Origin: Leptospira levettii
Lineage (GTDB): Bacteria > Spirochaetota > Leptospiria > Leptospirales > Leptospiraceae
Length of the DNA: 64,000 nucleotides
NCBI RefSeq assembly: GCF_002812085.1
Contig: NZ_NPDM01000002.1
Span: forward strand, 372,001 to 436,000
Direction: 5' to 3'
Numbering within the stretch: position 1 is the first letter of the stretch; every line of letters begins with the position of its first letter. Below the pieces are notes generated by a model that was not told the origin of the DNA, did not search any database, and saw only the letters and a list, made by a program, of their open reading frames with translations. A program made the position numbers and the translations under genes. Positions 53,633 to 62,336 of this stretch are shown here, piece by piece.

Positions 53633-53977
53633 TTATTTTACACAAACGACACAATTTTGAATATTGTCAGCAAATTGCGACATGTAAATCTCCCCTTGTG
53701 GGCCATAATTGGATCCACTAGCTCTTGAATAAAAACTCAATTGGGCAGATGTTAATCCACTGATTGTAGAAGCAGAACAGATTAAATTTGATACGCTGGA
53801 AGAAGGTGCGGTTGGACTTGTCGCTGACCGGATATATGGTAATTGCATATAATCTGTGTAAGCGATATTCCACCCAGTTGCACATGAGGTTGTGCCCCAT
53901 GCAACATAAGTAGCGCCAATTGCAACGTCTCCTCCAGCACCAGTTCCCATAAATGCCGACAATCCCAAAACTGCCAT
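53633..53977 (-). CDS. Small Cys-containing hypothetical protein, possibly truncated
   Basis: A 114-residue protein rich in Ser, Thr, Ala and Gly. Cys residues lie in TSCATGW, LICSAS and the ending NCVVCVK. It looks extracellular in composition, but the N-terminus MAVLGLSAFMGTGAGG is a poor signal peptide and there is a TGA two codons upstream, so a longer secreted ancestor may have lost its leader. GGAT about 10 bases upstream is a weak ribosome site. No family recognised. It follows the PPK2 gene by 16 bases. Confidence 0.5.
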   Translation of the reverse strand: MAVLGLSAFMGTGAGGDVAIGATYVAWGTTSCATGWNIAYTDYMQLPYIRSATSPTAPSSSVSNLICSASTISGLTSAQLSFYSRASGSNYGPQGEIYMSQFADNIQNCVVCVK

Positions 53978-53993
53978 GAGTCAAAATCCAACA

Positions 53994-54734
53994 TCACTCC
54001 AATTCTTTTTCTAATCTTCTTTTGACAACATCCAATACCATAACACGTGCATGGTATTTATCGTTTGCAGGTACTAGGTGCCAAGGAGCTTTTGGAGAGT
54101 CTGTTTTTTGGAACATTTCATTTGCGGCTTCTTCATACAAATGCCATTTGTCTCGGTTACGCCAGTCTTCCTCTGTTAATTTCCAACGCCTAAGAGGATC
54201 ATTTTTTCTTTCCTCAAATCGTTTGAGTTGTTCGTCAGAACTGATATGCAACCAAAATTTAATGATGATGGTTCCAAAACTCTGGAGTTGTTCTTCAAAT
54301 AAAAAGATTTCTTCATAAGCCCTTTCCCATTCTGAATCCTTTGCAAATCCTTCCACACGTTCCACTAACACACGCCCATAATAGGAACGATCGAAGATTC
54401 CAATTTGACCAATTTTTGGAATTCGATTCCAAAAACGCCAGAGGTAATGGTGTTGGATTTCTTCTTGGTTAGGAGCAGAAATATTGTGCACTTCAAATAA
54501 ACGAGGATCAATTTCAGATGTTAGCCGACGAATGGCTCCCCCTTTACCTGCTGCATCCCAACCTTCAAAAACTACCAACACAGGTGTATCCTTCGTTTTT
54601 GCCAAAAAGGTTAATTCTCGAATTTTATTTTTTAAATCTTTCATTTGGATTTGGTATTCGTCACGTGTAAGTGCCAAACTAAGATCCAATTGATTCAAAT
54701 TTAAGATACGTGATTTTGTAAGATTTTGTTTCAT
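53994..54734 (-). CDS. ppk2: Polyphosphate kinase 2 family protein
   Basis: Transfers phosphate between polyphosphate and nucleotides (NDP or NMP to NTP). 246 residues: Walker A FEGWDAAGKGGAIRRL, the LYLWRFW-like HYLWRFWNRIP, Walker B-type FDRSYYGRVLVERVEG, and the lid KNDPLRRWKLTEEDWRNRDKW, ending in a conserved APWHLVPANDKYHARV. All the catalytic residues are present. Its ATG overlaps the stop of the upstream related gene by 4 bases. The subclass (NMP- or NDP-type) cannot be fixed from sequence alone. Confidence 0.91.
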   Translation of the reverse strand: MKQNLTKSRILNLNQLDLSLALTRDEYQIQMKDLKNKIRELTFLAKTKDTPVLVVFEGWDAAGKGGAIRRLTSEIDPRLFEVHNISAPNQEEIQHHYLWRFWNRIPKIGQIGIFDRSYYGRVLVERVEGFAKDSEWERAYEEIFLFEEQLQSFGTIIIKFWLHISSDEQLKRFEERKNDPLRRWKLTEEDWRNRDKWHLYEEAANEMFQKTDSPKAPWHLVPANDKYHARVMVLDVVKRRLEKELE

Positions 54735-55486
54735 GGGATTAGTTCCATACCGTGGTTGATCAATTGTAAGTTTGCTTTGGAATCAAAATTTAAGGTACGT
54801 TCCAATCGTTCCAAAATTGCCTCAAAGACTAGTAGTTTTGTATTTTCCTTTTGATCACTCGAAATGACAAGCCAAGGCGAGTCAATCGTACGGGAAGAAC
54901 TTAAGATTGAATCGAATATTTCAAAATAACGTTTGTAATGTTCTCCTTGGTCCTTGTCATAACTCGAAAGTTCCCATACTTTTTTCTTTTTTTTAGCATC
55001 CTCGAATCGTTTTTTTTGTTCTTTTTTGGAAAGATGCAAAAAGAATTTATGAACAATAATTCTATCTTTCGATAGTATTCGTTCTGTATTCAAAATTGAT
55101 AAGAGTCGGTGGTCATATTCGGAAATACTAATTTTTTTCTGTGACCTAAGATACGCCAAACGGCTGTAATATGTATTTAAATAAAATAAAAATTCACCAT
55201 ACCTAGGTAAAACCTTCCAAAAATTCCACAAAAAAGGATAACCTCTATCTTCTGATTGGTCTACATAGGGAGAATATACTTTGAATTTTCTGGGATCGAG
55301 ACGAATGGTTAATGACTGTAAGATGGAACCTTTTCCAGTGGAGGCATACCCTTCCAAAATAAAGATATGTGCGATTTTTTGGTTCGCACTTTCTCTTTGT
55401 AAGAGGAAAAAACGTTCTTGTAAACTCTCGATACCATCAAGTGAAGTATGAGGGATTTGGTTTGTCGGGTGTCTTTCTAAAATCAC
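54731..55486 (-). CDS. Degenerate PPK2-like protein
   Basis: A 251-residue relative of the downstream PPK2. The P-loop FILEGYASTGKGSILQSL is kept, as are YPFLWNFWKVLPRYG and the end DSPWLVISSDQKENTKLLVF. However, Walker B FDRSYYGR is replaced by YLNTYYSR, losing Asp and Arg, and the lid basic/acidic pattern RRWKLTEEDW has become KVWELSSYDKDQ. It should not be fully active and may be a regulatory subunit of the active protein, with which it is translationally coupled (ATGA overlap). Two-domain PPK2 proteins with one inactive half are known, which fits this arrangement split in two. Confidence 0.78.
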   Translation of the reverse strand: MILERHPTNQIPHTSLDGIESLQERFFLLQRESANQKIAHIFILEGYASTGKGSILQSLTIRLDPRKFKVYSPYVDQSEDRGYPFLWNFWKVLPRYGEFLFYLNTYYSRLAYLRSQKKISISEYDHRLLSILNTERILSKDRIIVHKFFLHLSKKEQKKRFEDAKKKKKVWELSSYDKDQGEHYKRYFEIFDSILSSSRTIDSPWLVISSDQKENTKLLVFEAILERLERTLNFDSKANLQLINHGMELIP

Positions 55487-55530
55487 AAAGAAAAAGTCTA
55501 AGGTGATTTTTCAAAACCTCCAACCATTTT

Positions 55531-55890
55531 TTACATGGGTTTTGGAAATCCTGGCCCTATTGCCTGCGCGATGTGTTCAATTCCTCGTGTTTGGCCTTCA
55601 AAACGTGGAACCAAATGGACATGCAAATGTGGGACTCTTTCTGCAATGGCAGTCAAATATACTTTCTCAGGATGAAAGGAACCTATGATCTCGATTCCTT
55701 TGTGGAGAGCGCGTCCATATGCTTCCAATTGTTGCAAACTGAGTCCACTCCAAGATTCTCCATGACCTTTTAATTCTAAATAAAGATATCCTTCGAGGTT
55801 TTGGTTTGCTTTTCGTAAGACCCAAGATTCATTTTCAAAGAGGATCTCCTCAGGATTTTTATGGGCTTGGCAGATTGGACAGTTCATCAT
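55531..55890 (-). CDS. HIT-family nucleotide hydrolase/transferase
   Basis: A 119-residue histidine-triad protein. Catalytic motif PHLHVHLVPR (HxHxH). The N-terminus MNCPICQAH is a CxxC pair usual in this subgroup, possibly with another ligand to bind zinc. Acts on nucleoside phosphoramidates or dinucleoside polyphosphates (Ap4A-like). Near the PPK2 pair but with a 44-base gap, so linkage is possible, not proven. Two ATGs in a row open the gene. It is divergent from the next gene by 29 bases. Confidence 0.88.
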   Translation of the reverse strand: MMNCPICQAHKNPEEILFENESWVLRKANQNLEGYLYLELKGHGESWSGLSLQQLEAYGRALHKGIEIIGSFHPEKVYLTAIAERVPHLHVHLVPRFEGQTRGIEHIAQAIGPGFPKPM

Positions 55891-55919
55891 TGTCCCCTAT
55901 TTTGCCGATACTAAGGAAG

Positions 55920-56762
55920 ATGAGAATCTATTTTTTTGTGCTCTTCATCTTTCTTTTCTCACTTTTATCCCCTATCTCCGCAGAAGGGACCATGGAGAAA
56001 CAAGACCCAATCACAGAATTATTACTCACTCTATCAGAAGTTGTATTTTCTGATCCTTTTCAAAAGGAAGAAATTGAAATTCGAAAACGACTTTTAGAAA
56101 CAAACCAATCCGAAATTCGTGATCTACGCATCCGTTTGAAACATACACTACGCAATCGTACGATCCAAAAAGAATCATTTGTTGAAAAAAAAGGAATTCC
56201 TTCGGAATGGGAAAATGATTTAGAACAACTGGGAAATTTGGGTGGATTTCTCTGGAAGGATGACAGGGGAACCATTTACCAATGGGGTGATTGGTCAGAT
56301 TTTTATGAAGATGGATTTAGCAAAAACAAAATCAGACTCGAAGGCCAAATCCCCTCCTTTCCTTATGAAGGTGGGACCATTTATTTTTTCATTCGAAACC
56401 CACCTGGTTCGTTTCCAATCCATTTTGATTTTATAGGTTGGGAAACTTCCTTTTATGCATTTGGTGATGAAGGTTCATTACGTTATACCAACGATTTTGC
56501 TTTGGACCCTTCCGAACGATTAGGCGAATTTCGAAAGAACTTTGATGCCATCCGTAAAAAAATCCCGGGATCCCTCCTTTTCCAAGCAAATGACTTAACC
56601 ATCTTTCTTGTTCCAGGGAAACCCAGACCAATTTACTTCGTCTTTTTGTTCTTACGAATTTTACTTGTGGTATGGACCATCCTACTCTTTCTCTACATTG
56701 TCCGAATGAGTTTTTCTTTTCCAAAAAATCAATTGCCCGAGGACACGGCCCACCTATCCTGA
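55920..56762 (+). CDS. Exported hypothetical protein with C-terminal membrane segment
   Basis: A 280-residue protein with an N-terminal signal (MRIYFFVLFIFLFSLLSPISAEG), a soluble part of about 210 residues and one membrane segment near the end (FVFLFLRILLVVWTILLFLYIVRM). The soluble part starts with a charged helical region (FQKEEIEIRKRLLETNQSEIRDLRIRLKHTL) followed by beta-rich sequence (GGFLWKDDRGTIYQWGDWSDFYEDG). No family recognised. The frame extends to 55806, but only the ATG at 55920 gives a signal peptide; AAGGAAG directly before it is unusually close. Followed by tRNA-Arg. Confidence 0.66.
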   Translation: MRIYFFVLFIFLFSLLSPISAEGTMEKQDPITELLLTLSEVVFSDPFQKEEIEIRKRLLETNQSEIRDLRIRLKHTLRNRTIQKESFVEKKGIPSEWENDLEQLGNLGGFLWKDDRGTIYQWGDWSDFYEDGFSKNKIRLEGQIPSFPYEGGTIYFFIRNPPGSFPIHFDFIGWETSFYAFGDEGSLRYTNDFALDPSERLGEFRKNFDAIRKKIPGSLLFQANDLTIFLVPGKPRPIYFVFLFLRILLVVWTILLFLYIVRMSFSFPKNQLPEDTAHLS

Positions 56763-56781
56763 CAATACATCCCAATCCCAT

Positions 56782-56856
56782 GCCCTGGTAGTTCAACGGA
56801 TAGAACATCGGTCTTCGGAACCGACAGTGGGGGTTCGATTCCCTCCTGGGGCACCA
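56782..56856 (+). tRNA. tRNA-Arg (anticodon TCG)
   Basis: Acceptor GCCCTGG with CTGGGGC (two G-T pairs), a D-arm with AGTTCAACGGATAGAAC, anticodon stem TCGGT/ACCGA with loop CTTCGGA giving anticodon TCG, and a T-arm GGGGGTTCGATTCCCTC. The CCA end is encoded at 56854-56856. Confidence 0.95.
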
Positions 56857-56921
56857 AATTTAAATTCTAAAATCAAGTCCAACTAACACAAATAATTCGG
56901 GAATCGAACAGTTTTGTGATC

Positions 56922-57030
56922 AGAAATGAGAACGACCCATAGGGAGTGAGCATTTCTGTCCCGTAGCCAGGATGGCGAAGGGAGAGCAAAACCGTGCCTC
57001 GGAGCGAAAGACAACACAGGATGTGTTCAC
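56922..57030. ncRNA. Structured GGA-hairpin region downstream of tRNA-Arg
   Basis: The 216 bases between tRNA-Arg and the chemotaxis receptor hold no gene. Three hairpins stand out: AGAAATG/CATTTCT (56922-56928, 56951-56957), GCCA-GGA-TGGC (56966-56976) and AACACA-GGA-TGTGTT (57013-57027). Six GGA trinucleotides fall between 56940 and 57037 on the plus strand. This could be a small RNA of the CsrA-titrating type or a repeated extragenic element; there is no promoter or terminator that I can point to. Confidence 0.3.
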
Positions 57031-57072
57031 AGCGGAAAGGGTGATTCCCAAATTGTGTTACTAATTTTCCAA

Positions 57073-58977
57073 TCAATTGACTTTAAATCGGAACTTCTCT
57101 ACCAAAACCATTAAGTGTTCAGACTGACGACTCATTTCATTTGCTGTTGCAGATAGTTCTTCAGAACTTGCGGCATTATTCTGTGTACTTTCATTTACTT
57201 GGGTCATAGCATCTGTAATTTGTTGTACACCCATTGCTTGTTCTCTAGATGAATCAGAAATTTCTTGAACAAGACTTGCTGTTTTCGCAATGGAAGGCAC
57301 AATTTCGTCAAGTAGTGATCCAGCTTCTTTTGCAGTGATCAAACTTTTATTGGCAAGTTCACTGATTTCTTTGGCAGAAGCTTGGCTACGTTCAGCAAGT
57401 TTACCTACCTCTGAAGCCACTACGGCAAATCCCATTCCTTGCTCACCTGCTCTAGCTGCTTCAATCGCAGCATTTAAAGCAAGTAAATTGGTTTGGCTTG
57501 TGATCTCGTTTATGATGCTTATTTTTTCTGTAATTTTAGACATGGCTAGGACAGTGGCATTCACTGAATCTCCCCCTTTCACTGCATGTTCTGCAGAAAG
57601 TTTCGCAATTTCATCTGTATTTTTTGCATTAAAGTTTGTCTGAGATATTGAAGCTGACATCTGTTCTACGGCAGCAGTTGTTTGTTCAATATTTGAAGCT
57701 TGGACTGTAGTCGCTTCCGCTAACGATTGTGAGGTAATTGAGATTTGAGCTGAAGCTTGTGATATGACAACTGCAGAACTTCTAACTTCGGAAAGTGCTT
57801 GTGAGAGAGTATCCAAGGTATTGTTTAAAGAAGTTGCTAATGTCTCAAAATCACCCAAATAGTGAGATGATACTCTTTGTGTTAAATCTCCATCGGCCAT
57901 GGCAATTAGGACATGATTCACATCGTCGATAATATTTGAGCTAGTATCTGAAAGTAAATTGATACTGTTTCCCAAATCTTTCGCAAATCCTTGTTTATTT
58001 TCCAGATTCACTCTTAATTTCAGATTCCCTTTTCCAGCTTGGTCAACGACATCTTGGGTTTCTTTAATCATATATTGTAATCGAGTGACCATACCTTTAA
58101 TTGAGTATAACATACTCATTTGGTCGCTAGGAATCGTTTCTATATCTATATTTAGATTCCCTTTCGTTACTTCTGATACAATTCTGTTCGCATAAGCGGG
58201 CTCACCACCCAAGTATTGGAATAAAAGTTTTAACTGGATTCCTGCATACAAAAGGATACCAAGAGTGATGATGACTACGAAGATCACTACATAGATCCAA
58301 AAATTTTGGTTATAAATAGCATCATCTACTTTCTTTTGTGTCCGATGATCTAAAATTTGAAAAAACTCGGAGACCGGTTTCATAATTTTTGCTTTGTTTA
58401 TATGATATTCATCGTTATGCATCAATCTCCGTGCTTCTTCAAAATCAGGAGTTTTTTTGATCGTAAACTTTCCTTCACTATCAACATAAAGACCTTTCAC
58501 CATATTCATCGCAATGGTTTCCGTTTTCACTAATGCGTCAGAAATTTCCTTTGCCTCATCTAGTTTTTTCAATTCTAATTGAGAAAATCCTTTTTCTTTC
58601 ATAAGGTCAAGTAACGCAATTGCCTTGTCTTTGGGACGAGGATTCAAATCTCCAGCTGCTACAAAATCCCAATAGATATTTTCGTAATGGACTGGCCTTG
58701 GCAAAATTCCATTTCGTATATCAAGTATTTCAAAATATTGTTTTTCCCATTTGGGATCTCCACCAGAGATTACATAAGTTCTAGCTAAACGAGTTAAATC
58801 ATCCGAGCTTTGTCTCATCTCATCTGCTAACAAATACGACTCATACCTGGATATCGTAGCTTCAGCAAGAGATTCTGATGCTCTTCTCAATTGTAGGGTC
58901 ACAAAAATCAATGCAGTGATCGAAACTGCAATACTAACAAACACAATAATGAAGATGGAACGCATATTCTCTTTCAT
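57073..58977 (-). CDS. Methyl-accepting chemotaxis protein
   Basis: A 634-residue receptor with two membrane segments (about 8-30, [21 protein letters not shown], and 228-248, [22 protein letters not shown]) and a helical periplasmic sensor between them (about 30-225). Two HAMP-like stretches follow ([46 protein letters not shown]). The signalling domain has the hairpin tip [39 protein letters not shown]. No C-terminal CheR-docking pentapeptide is seen. The ligand is unknown. It is followed, 25 bases upstream on the same strand, by an outer-membrane protein gene, perhaps one transcript. Confidence 0.93.
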   Translation of the reverse strand: MKENMRSIFIIVFVSIAVSITALIFVTLQLRRASESLAEATISRYESYLLADEMRQSSDDLTRLARTYVISGGDPKWEKQYFEILDIRNGILPRPVHYENIYWDFVAAGDLNPRPKDKAIALLDLMKEKGFSQLELKKLDEAKEISDALVKTETIAMNMVKGLYVDSEGKFTIKKTPDFEEARRLMHNDEYHINKAKIMKPVSEFFQILDHRTQKKVDDAIYNQNFWIYVVIFVVIITLGILLYAGIQLKLLFQYLGGEPAYANRIVSEVTKGNLNIDIETIPSDQMSMLYSIKGMVTRLQYMIKETQDVVDQAGKGNLKLRVNLENKQGFAKDLGNSINLLSDTSSNIIDDVNHVLIAMADGDLTQRVSSHYLGDFETLATSLNNTLDTLSQALSEVRSSAVVISQASAQISITSQSLAEATTVQASNIEQTTAAVEQMSASISQTNFNAKNTDEIAKLSAEHAVKGGDSVNATVLAMSKITEKISIINEITSQTNLLALNAAIEAARAGEQGMGFAVVASEVGKLAERSQASAKEISELANKSLITAKEAGSLLDEIVPSIAKTASLVQEISDSSREQAMGVQQITDAMTQVNESTQNNAASSEELSATANEMSRQSEHLMVLVEKFRFKVN

Positions 58978-59002
58978 AGTTTAACCTTTATTCTCGTTTA
59001 TA

Positions 59003-60154
59003 TTAAAATTTCATTGAATAGCCAATTTGAATCACAAAAGTATTTTTTACAAAATCTTGTTGTTGGTATTTATAAACCAATTTCTGTCTTAAATTTGGAT
59101 CAACTGGCATATGATTGATAGCATCTATATTAATCTGATTTGCTAAACCATACCTTTTCGAAGGATCGGTAATTCTCTGATCATTTTGATTGTTATCCGC
59201 ATAGATCACACCTGTTTGTGGGTTAAAAGTTGCATTATCCCATAAATAGGTATCTGGTCTATATACATGAATTGCTTTTACAAAAAAGTTTAAAATACTC
59301 AATTTAAAACTAGTGTTTACATCTGAGATACCTCTTCTTTGCAAAGTTACATCATTCACATATTGGTATCCGATATGTGTTGCTGGAGTTAAGAAAATAT
59401 TATCAGAAATTTGAAACTGATGATGAAAGGCTAAATTTTGATATACACTTCCTGTTCCATAACCACTAAACTCTGATGTGAATTTATAGTATGTAGATAG
59501 TGTGGGATTTATATATTTTAAAAAAGGAGTCCTCCAAATAAAGGTATAATCAGAAGTAGCAAATCTTGAATTGTCACCTACATTGATGAGAACATAAAGT
59601 CCGGTCGAAAAAGATCCCGCACGATTTTCCCAATTAAAATAAAATTCGCCTAAGGCAGAATCACCTAGAGCATTTTTTTCACGCCTTCTTTTGACAAGAT
59701 TTGGATCCGTTGTTAATGTCCCTGTGGACAATTGATTGATAACTGTGTTTGTTTGGTCTATTCCACCTGGCTTATCCTGAAAATAGGAATCGTTGTCACG
59801 ATTGGTTCTACCCACCATTGGATTAAAAAACATCATATTGGTGGTAAATCTTTTATCACCAGTATGAAAGGCTAGTTCCGTTGTCAGAAACCAAGCATCG
59901 GGAACCGATTTGTATTCGGTATTATTCCTCCTAGCATAACGATCACCATAGACACTAATCCCTCGGAAATTATTCTCATTTGCCACATACTGTGTGAGTG
60001 TAATCACTGGTTCAGAATTTGTTCCTTGGTTAACATCTGTGCCAACACCCAGTGAAACAGAATCTGCATCTTTATTTTTCTTCAATCTCCGCTTCTCAGA
60101 AAAAACAGAAGAAACACCAAAACATAGGAATATAAGGAAGATGAAATATTTCAA
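59003..60154 (-). CDS. Outer-membrane beta-barrel protein (porin-like)
   Basis: A 383-residue exported protein: signal MKYFIFLIFLCFGVSSVFS, then about 30 basic or polar residues and a series of amphipathic strands (DAWFLTTELAFHTGDKRFTTNMMFFNPMVG, GEFYFNWENRAGSFSTGLYVLINVGDN, YTFIWRTPFLKYINPTLSTYYKF, IFLTPATHIGYQYVNDVTL). The last strand ends NTFVIQIGYSMKF with a terminal Phe, the recognition signal for outer-membrane insertion. Resembles large leptospiral barrels, not a named porin. Upstream, CAATATGT (60217-60224) and ACATATTG (60234-60241) form a repeat that could be an operator. Confidence 0.75.
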   Translation of the reverse strand: MKYFIFLIFLCFGVSSVFSEKRRLKKNKDADSVSLGVGTDVNQGTNSEPVITLTQYVANENNFRGISVYGDRYARRNNTEYKSVPDAWFLTTELAFHTGDKRFTTNMMFFNPMVGRTNRDNDSYFQDKPGGIDQTNTVINQLSTGTLTTDPNLVKRRREKNALGDSALGEFYFNWENRAGSFSTGLYVLINVGDNSRFATSDYTFIWRTPFLKYINPTLSTYYKFTSEFSGYGTGSVYQNLAFHHQFQISDNIFLTPATHIGYQYVNDVTLQRRGISDVNTSFKLSILNFFVKAIHVYRPDTYLWDNATFNPQTGVIYADNNQNDQRITDPSKRYGLANQINIDAINHMPVDPNLRQKLVYKYQQQDFVKNTFVIQIGYSMKF

Positions 60155-60216
60155 TATTGTACCAATCCATAACGAAATTACAAAGCAAAGAAACGACGGT
60201 TTTCAATTATGTGGCA

Positions 60217-60241
60217 CAATATGTGACATACGAACATATTG
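60217..60241. promoter_or_regulatory. Inverted repeat upstream of the barrel protein
   Basis: CAATATGT, 9 bases, ACATATTG, centred about 75 bases upstream of the minus-strand barrel gene start. Spacing of 17 bases between half-site centres fits a dimeric regulator. The rest of the 60155-60740 stretch is AT-rich with only a small AAGGC-TTC-GCCTT hairpin near 60467. Confidence 0.4.
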
Positions 60242-60586
60242 TAACAATTTTTACGACTAAATCCAAGGTTCAGAGGAATGGTTTTTGTGCAACTATAAAT
60301 TAAGAAGTATAAGGCGAGTTAGACTTTGATCACATTAGGAGAAATCACTAATATTAATCTTGGGATTTCCCTATAACGAAAATTTGATTCCATTTCGAAA
60401 CGAGAAAAATATTCGATTCAGCATTCATTTCTTCGAATATATAAAAATACAACTGTTATAAATAAAAGGCTTCGCCTTGCAAATTGATTCGTATATTAGT
60501 ATATAATATTTTAATTATGCTTAAAACGATAACACTGAAACGAATTTTTCTCAACTTTGATCCTATTTTCATTCCATTTCTGTGCC

Positions 60587-60750
60587 ATGAATCATTCCAC
60601 ATGGTCATGCCAATGGGGACAAATTACCCGTTACAGTTTTCTAATCATGTACCAACGAAAACAAAAGGCAAAACTTGAGGTAACTAAATGATTTCGAAAA
60701 AAAGATACGTTGCTATTTTGTTTCCCACCCTCTTTTTAAAAAATGAGTGA
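60587..60750 (+). other. Two overlapping tiny ORFs of uncertain status
   Basis: ATG 60587 opens a 34-codon frame ending TGA at 60691; the ATGA overlap starts a second one of 20 codons (60688-60750, MISKKRYVAILFPTLFLKNE) with GAGG about 8 bases upstream. The second looks like a signal-peptide beginning that stops abruptly, next to the TGAGTGAATACTCA palindrome. They could be real small peptides, gene remnants or chance. Confidence 0.22.
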
Positions 60751-60772
60751 ATACTCACTTTTTGTATTGACA
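60744..60772 (+). promoter_or_regulatory. TetR-type operator next to a -35 box
   Basis: TGAGT-GAAT-ACTCA at 60744-60757 is a perfect 5-4-5 inverted repeat of the kind bound by TetR-family repressors. TTGACA follows at 60767-60772; the -10 (near 60789-60795) is weak. A start near 60802 would suit the TTG at 60828. Confidence 0.5.
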
Positions 60773-60827
60773 ATTCTTAGAATTCATCCATTTTCCTCCT
60801 CTTATGGGTTTTGGTTCGGAACTTCGT

Positions 60828-62336
60828 TTGGCAAAAAAAGGATTCTATGTGTTCGTTATTGTCTATTTGGGACTCAGTCTGGGACTGAAGGCACAAGAAG
60901 CAATCCCGGAGCCAGGTTGTATCAAAGACCCTCCTCCCAAGAATCTTCCCTTTCCCATGGATGTTTCCAAACAACTTTGTAAAAAGGACATTGAAGACAA
61001 AAAGGATGGTTGGTACCCAACGGGCCTACCCTTAATCAATTCCGATCCTAACGAAGGCATCGGTTACGGTGCAAGAGCCTATATCTACAATAATGGACCA
61101 AAAACTGATCCATTGTTCCATTACACACCTTACCGAATGAGGCTCTTCGCTCAGTATTTTAATACAAATAAAAATGCACAGTACCACCAGATCAGCTTAG
61201 ATATGCCTTTTATCGCTGACACACAATGGAGACTTCGTGCAGATGCATTTTTAACCATCACTCCAACTACCTTGTACTTTGGTATAGGTGAATCAAGTAT
61301 GAGGTCTTTGTCTTATTTAGAGAGGAACCAACCATACAACCGTCAGGTGAACAATGCTAGTTTTGTCGACCAAGAAACCAATTTGACTTTTTATCGTCCA
61401 GGGACTAGTTCTGATCCTTTTTCTGTCGGAGGAAAAACGTTTTCAGGAATTCCGCAGATGCCTGGTTATGTGGTGACTGACAGAATGTACAACCGGTATA
61501 CCATTGAAACTCCAATGGCTACAGTGAGTGGAGAGAGATCGTTTGTTGGTGGAACGGTTCGATTGGTATCAGGTTTAAAATTTTCAAACAATATCATACG
61601 AACTTATGATGGGAAAATGGTACGAGGTGTGGATCCAACATTTGACCAATTATCTGCAGACGTTCCTAATGGAAAAACAAGACTCACGGAAGACTATGAG
61701 GGAAAAAAAATAATCGGTTACCAAGGTGGCTATGTCAACGCATTACGACTAGGAATTGTTTATGATACTCGTGATTTTGAACCAGATCCTAATTCTGGAA
61801 TTTTTGCAGAAGTTACGTATGAAAAACATAGTAAAGCATTGGGTTCGGATTTTCAGTACCAAAAGTATTTTGCCCAAACTAAAATGTTTTGGAGCCCTTT
61901 TCCTAAGTTAGTTGATAAATTAGTTGTGGCAAATCGGTTTGGACTTGGTGTTACAGAAGGAGAAGCACCTTTTTTTGAATATAGAAATATGTGGGGAACA
62001 GAAGGTCTAGTGGGAGGACTTGGTGGACTTCGTACCTTACGTGGATTCAAACAAGATCGTTTTGTAGGACGAGCAATGGGATGGGGAAATTCGGAAATTC
62101 GATGGAAATTTGCAGAAGCAAAATTAGGATCGGAGTTTTTTGCCTTTAATATTGTACCGTTTTTTGATTATGGAAGGGTTTGGGATGATGAACATAAAAT
62201 TAATTTAAAAAATTATTTTTATTCCAAAGGTCTTGGTTTACGCATCGCTTGGAACCAAGCAACTATCATTATGATTGATTATGCTAAATCAAGAGAAGAC
62301 GAACAATTATTCGTTAACTTTAGCCATGTCTTTTAG
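60828..62336 (+). CDS. Omp85/BamA-like surface antigen, outer membrane
   Basis: A roughly 502-residue exported protein: signal [22 protein letters not shown], a short N-terminal segment without clear POTRA domains, and a barrel with many aromatic strands. [38 protein letters not shown] and [15 protein letters not shown] correspond to the strand and VRGF-type loop motif of the Omp85 (D15) superfamily. The end FVNFSHVF finishes in Phe. Probably a POTRA-less Omp85 or transporter of lipids or effectors. A TTG at 60828 with GGAA 6 bases upstream fits a standard signal peptide better than the ATG at 60804, which has no ribosome site. The upstream TetR-type operator suggests inducible expression. 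Convergent with the next gene, overlapping by 4 bases. Confidence 0.78.
   Translation: MAKKGFYVFVIVYLGLSLGLKAQEAIPEPGCIKDPPPKNLPFPMDVSKQLCKKDIEDKKDGWYPTGLPLINSDPNEGIGYGARAYIYNNGPKTDPLFHYTPYRMRLFAQYFNTNKNAQYHQISLDMPFIADTQWRLRADAFLTITPTTLYFGIGESSMRSLSYLERNQPYNRQVNNASFVDQETNLTFYRPGTSSDPFSVGGKTFSGIPQMPGYVVTDRMYNRYTIETPMATVSGERSFVGGTVRLVSGLKFSNNIIRTYDGKMVRGVDPTFDQLSADVPNGKTRLTEDYEGKKIIGYQGGYVNALRLGIVYDTRDFEPDPNSGIFAEVTYEKHSKALGSDFQYQKYFAQTKMFWSPFPKLVDKLVVANRFGLGVTEGEAPFFEYRNMWGTEGLVGGLGGLRTLRGFKQDRFVGRAMGWGNSEIRWKFAEAKLGSEFFAFNIVPFFDYGRVWDDEHKINLKNYFYSKGLGLRIAWNQATIIMIDYAKSREDEQLFVNFSHVF

Noticed and set aside
56873..57076. Minus-strand 67-codon frame after tRNA-Arg.
   Set aside because: It is the antisense of the GGA-hairpin region, and its sequence looks like translated structured DNA, not a protein.
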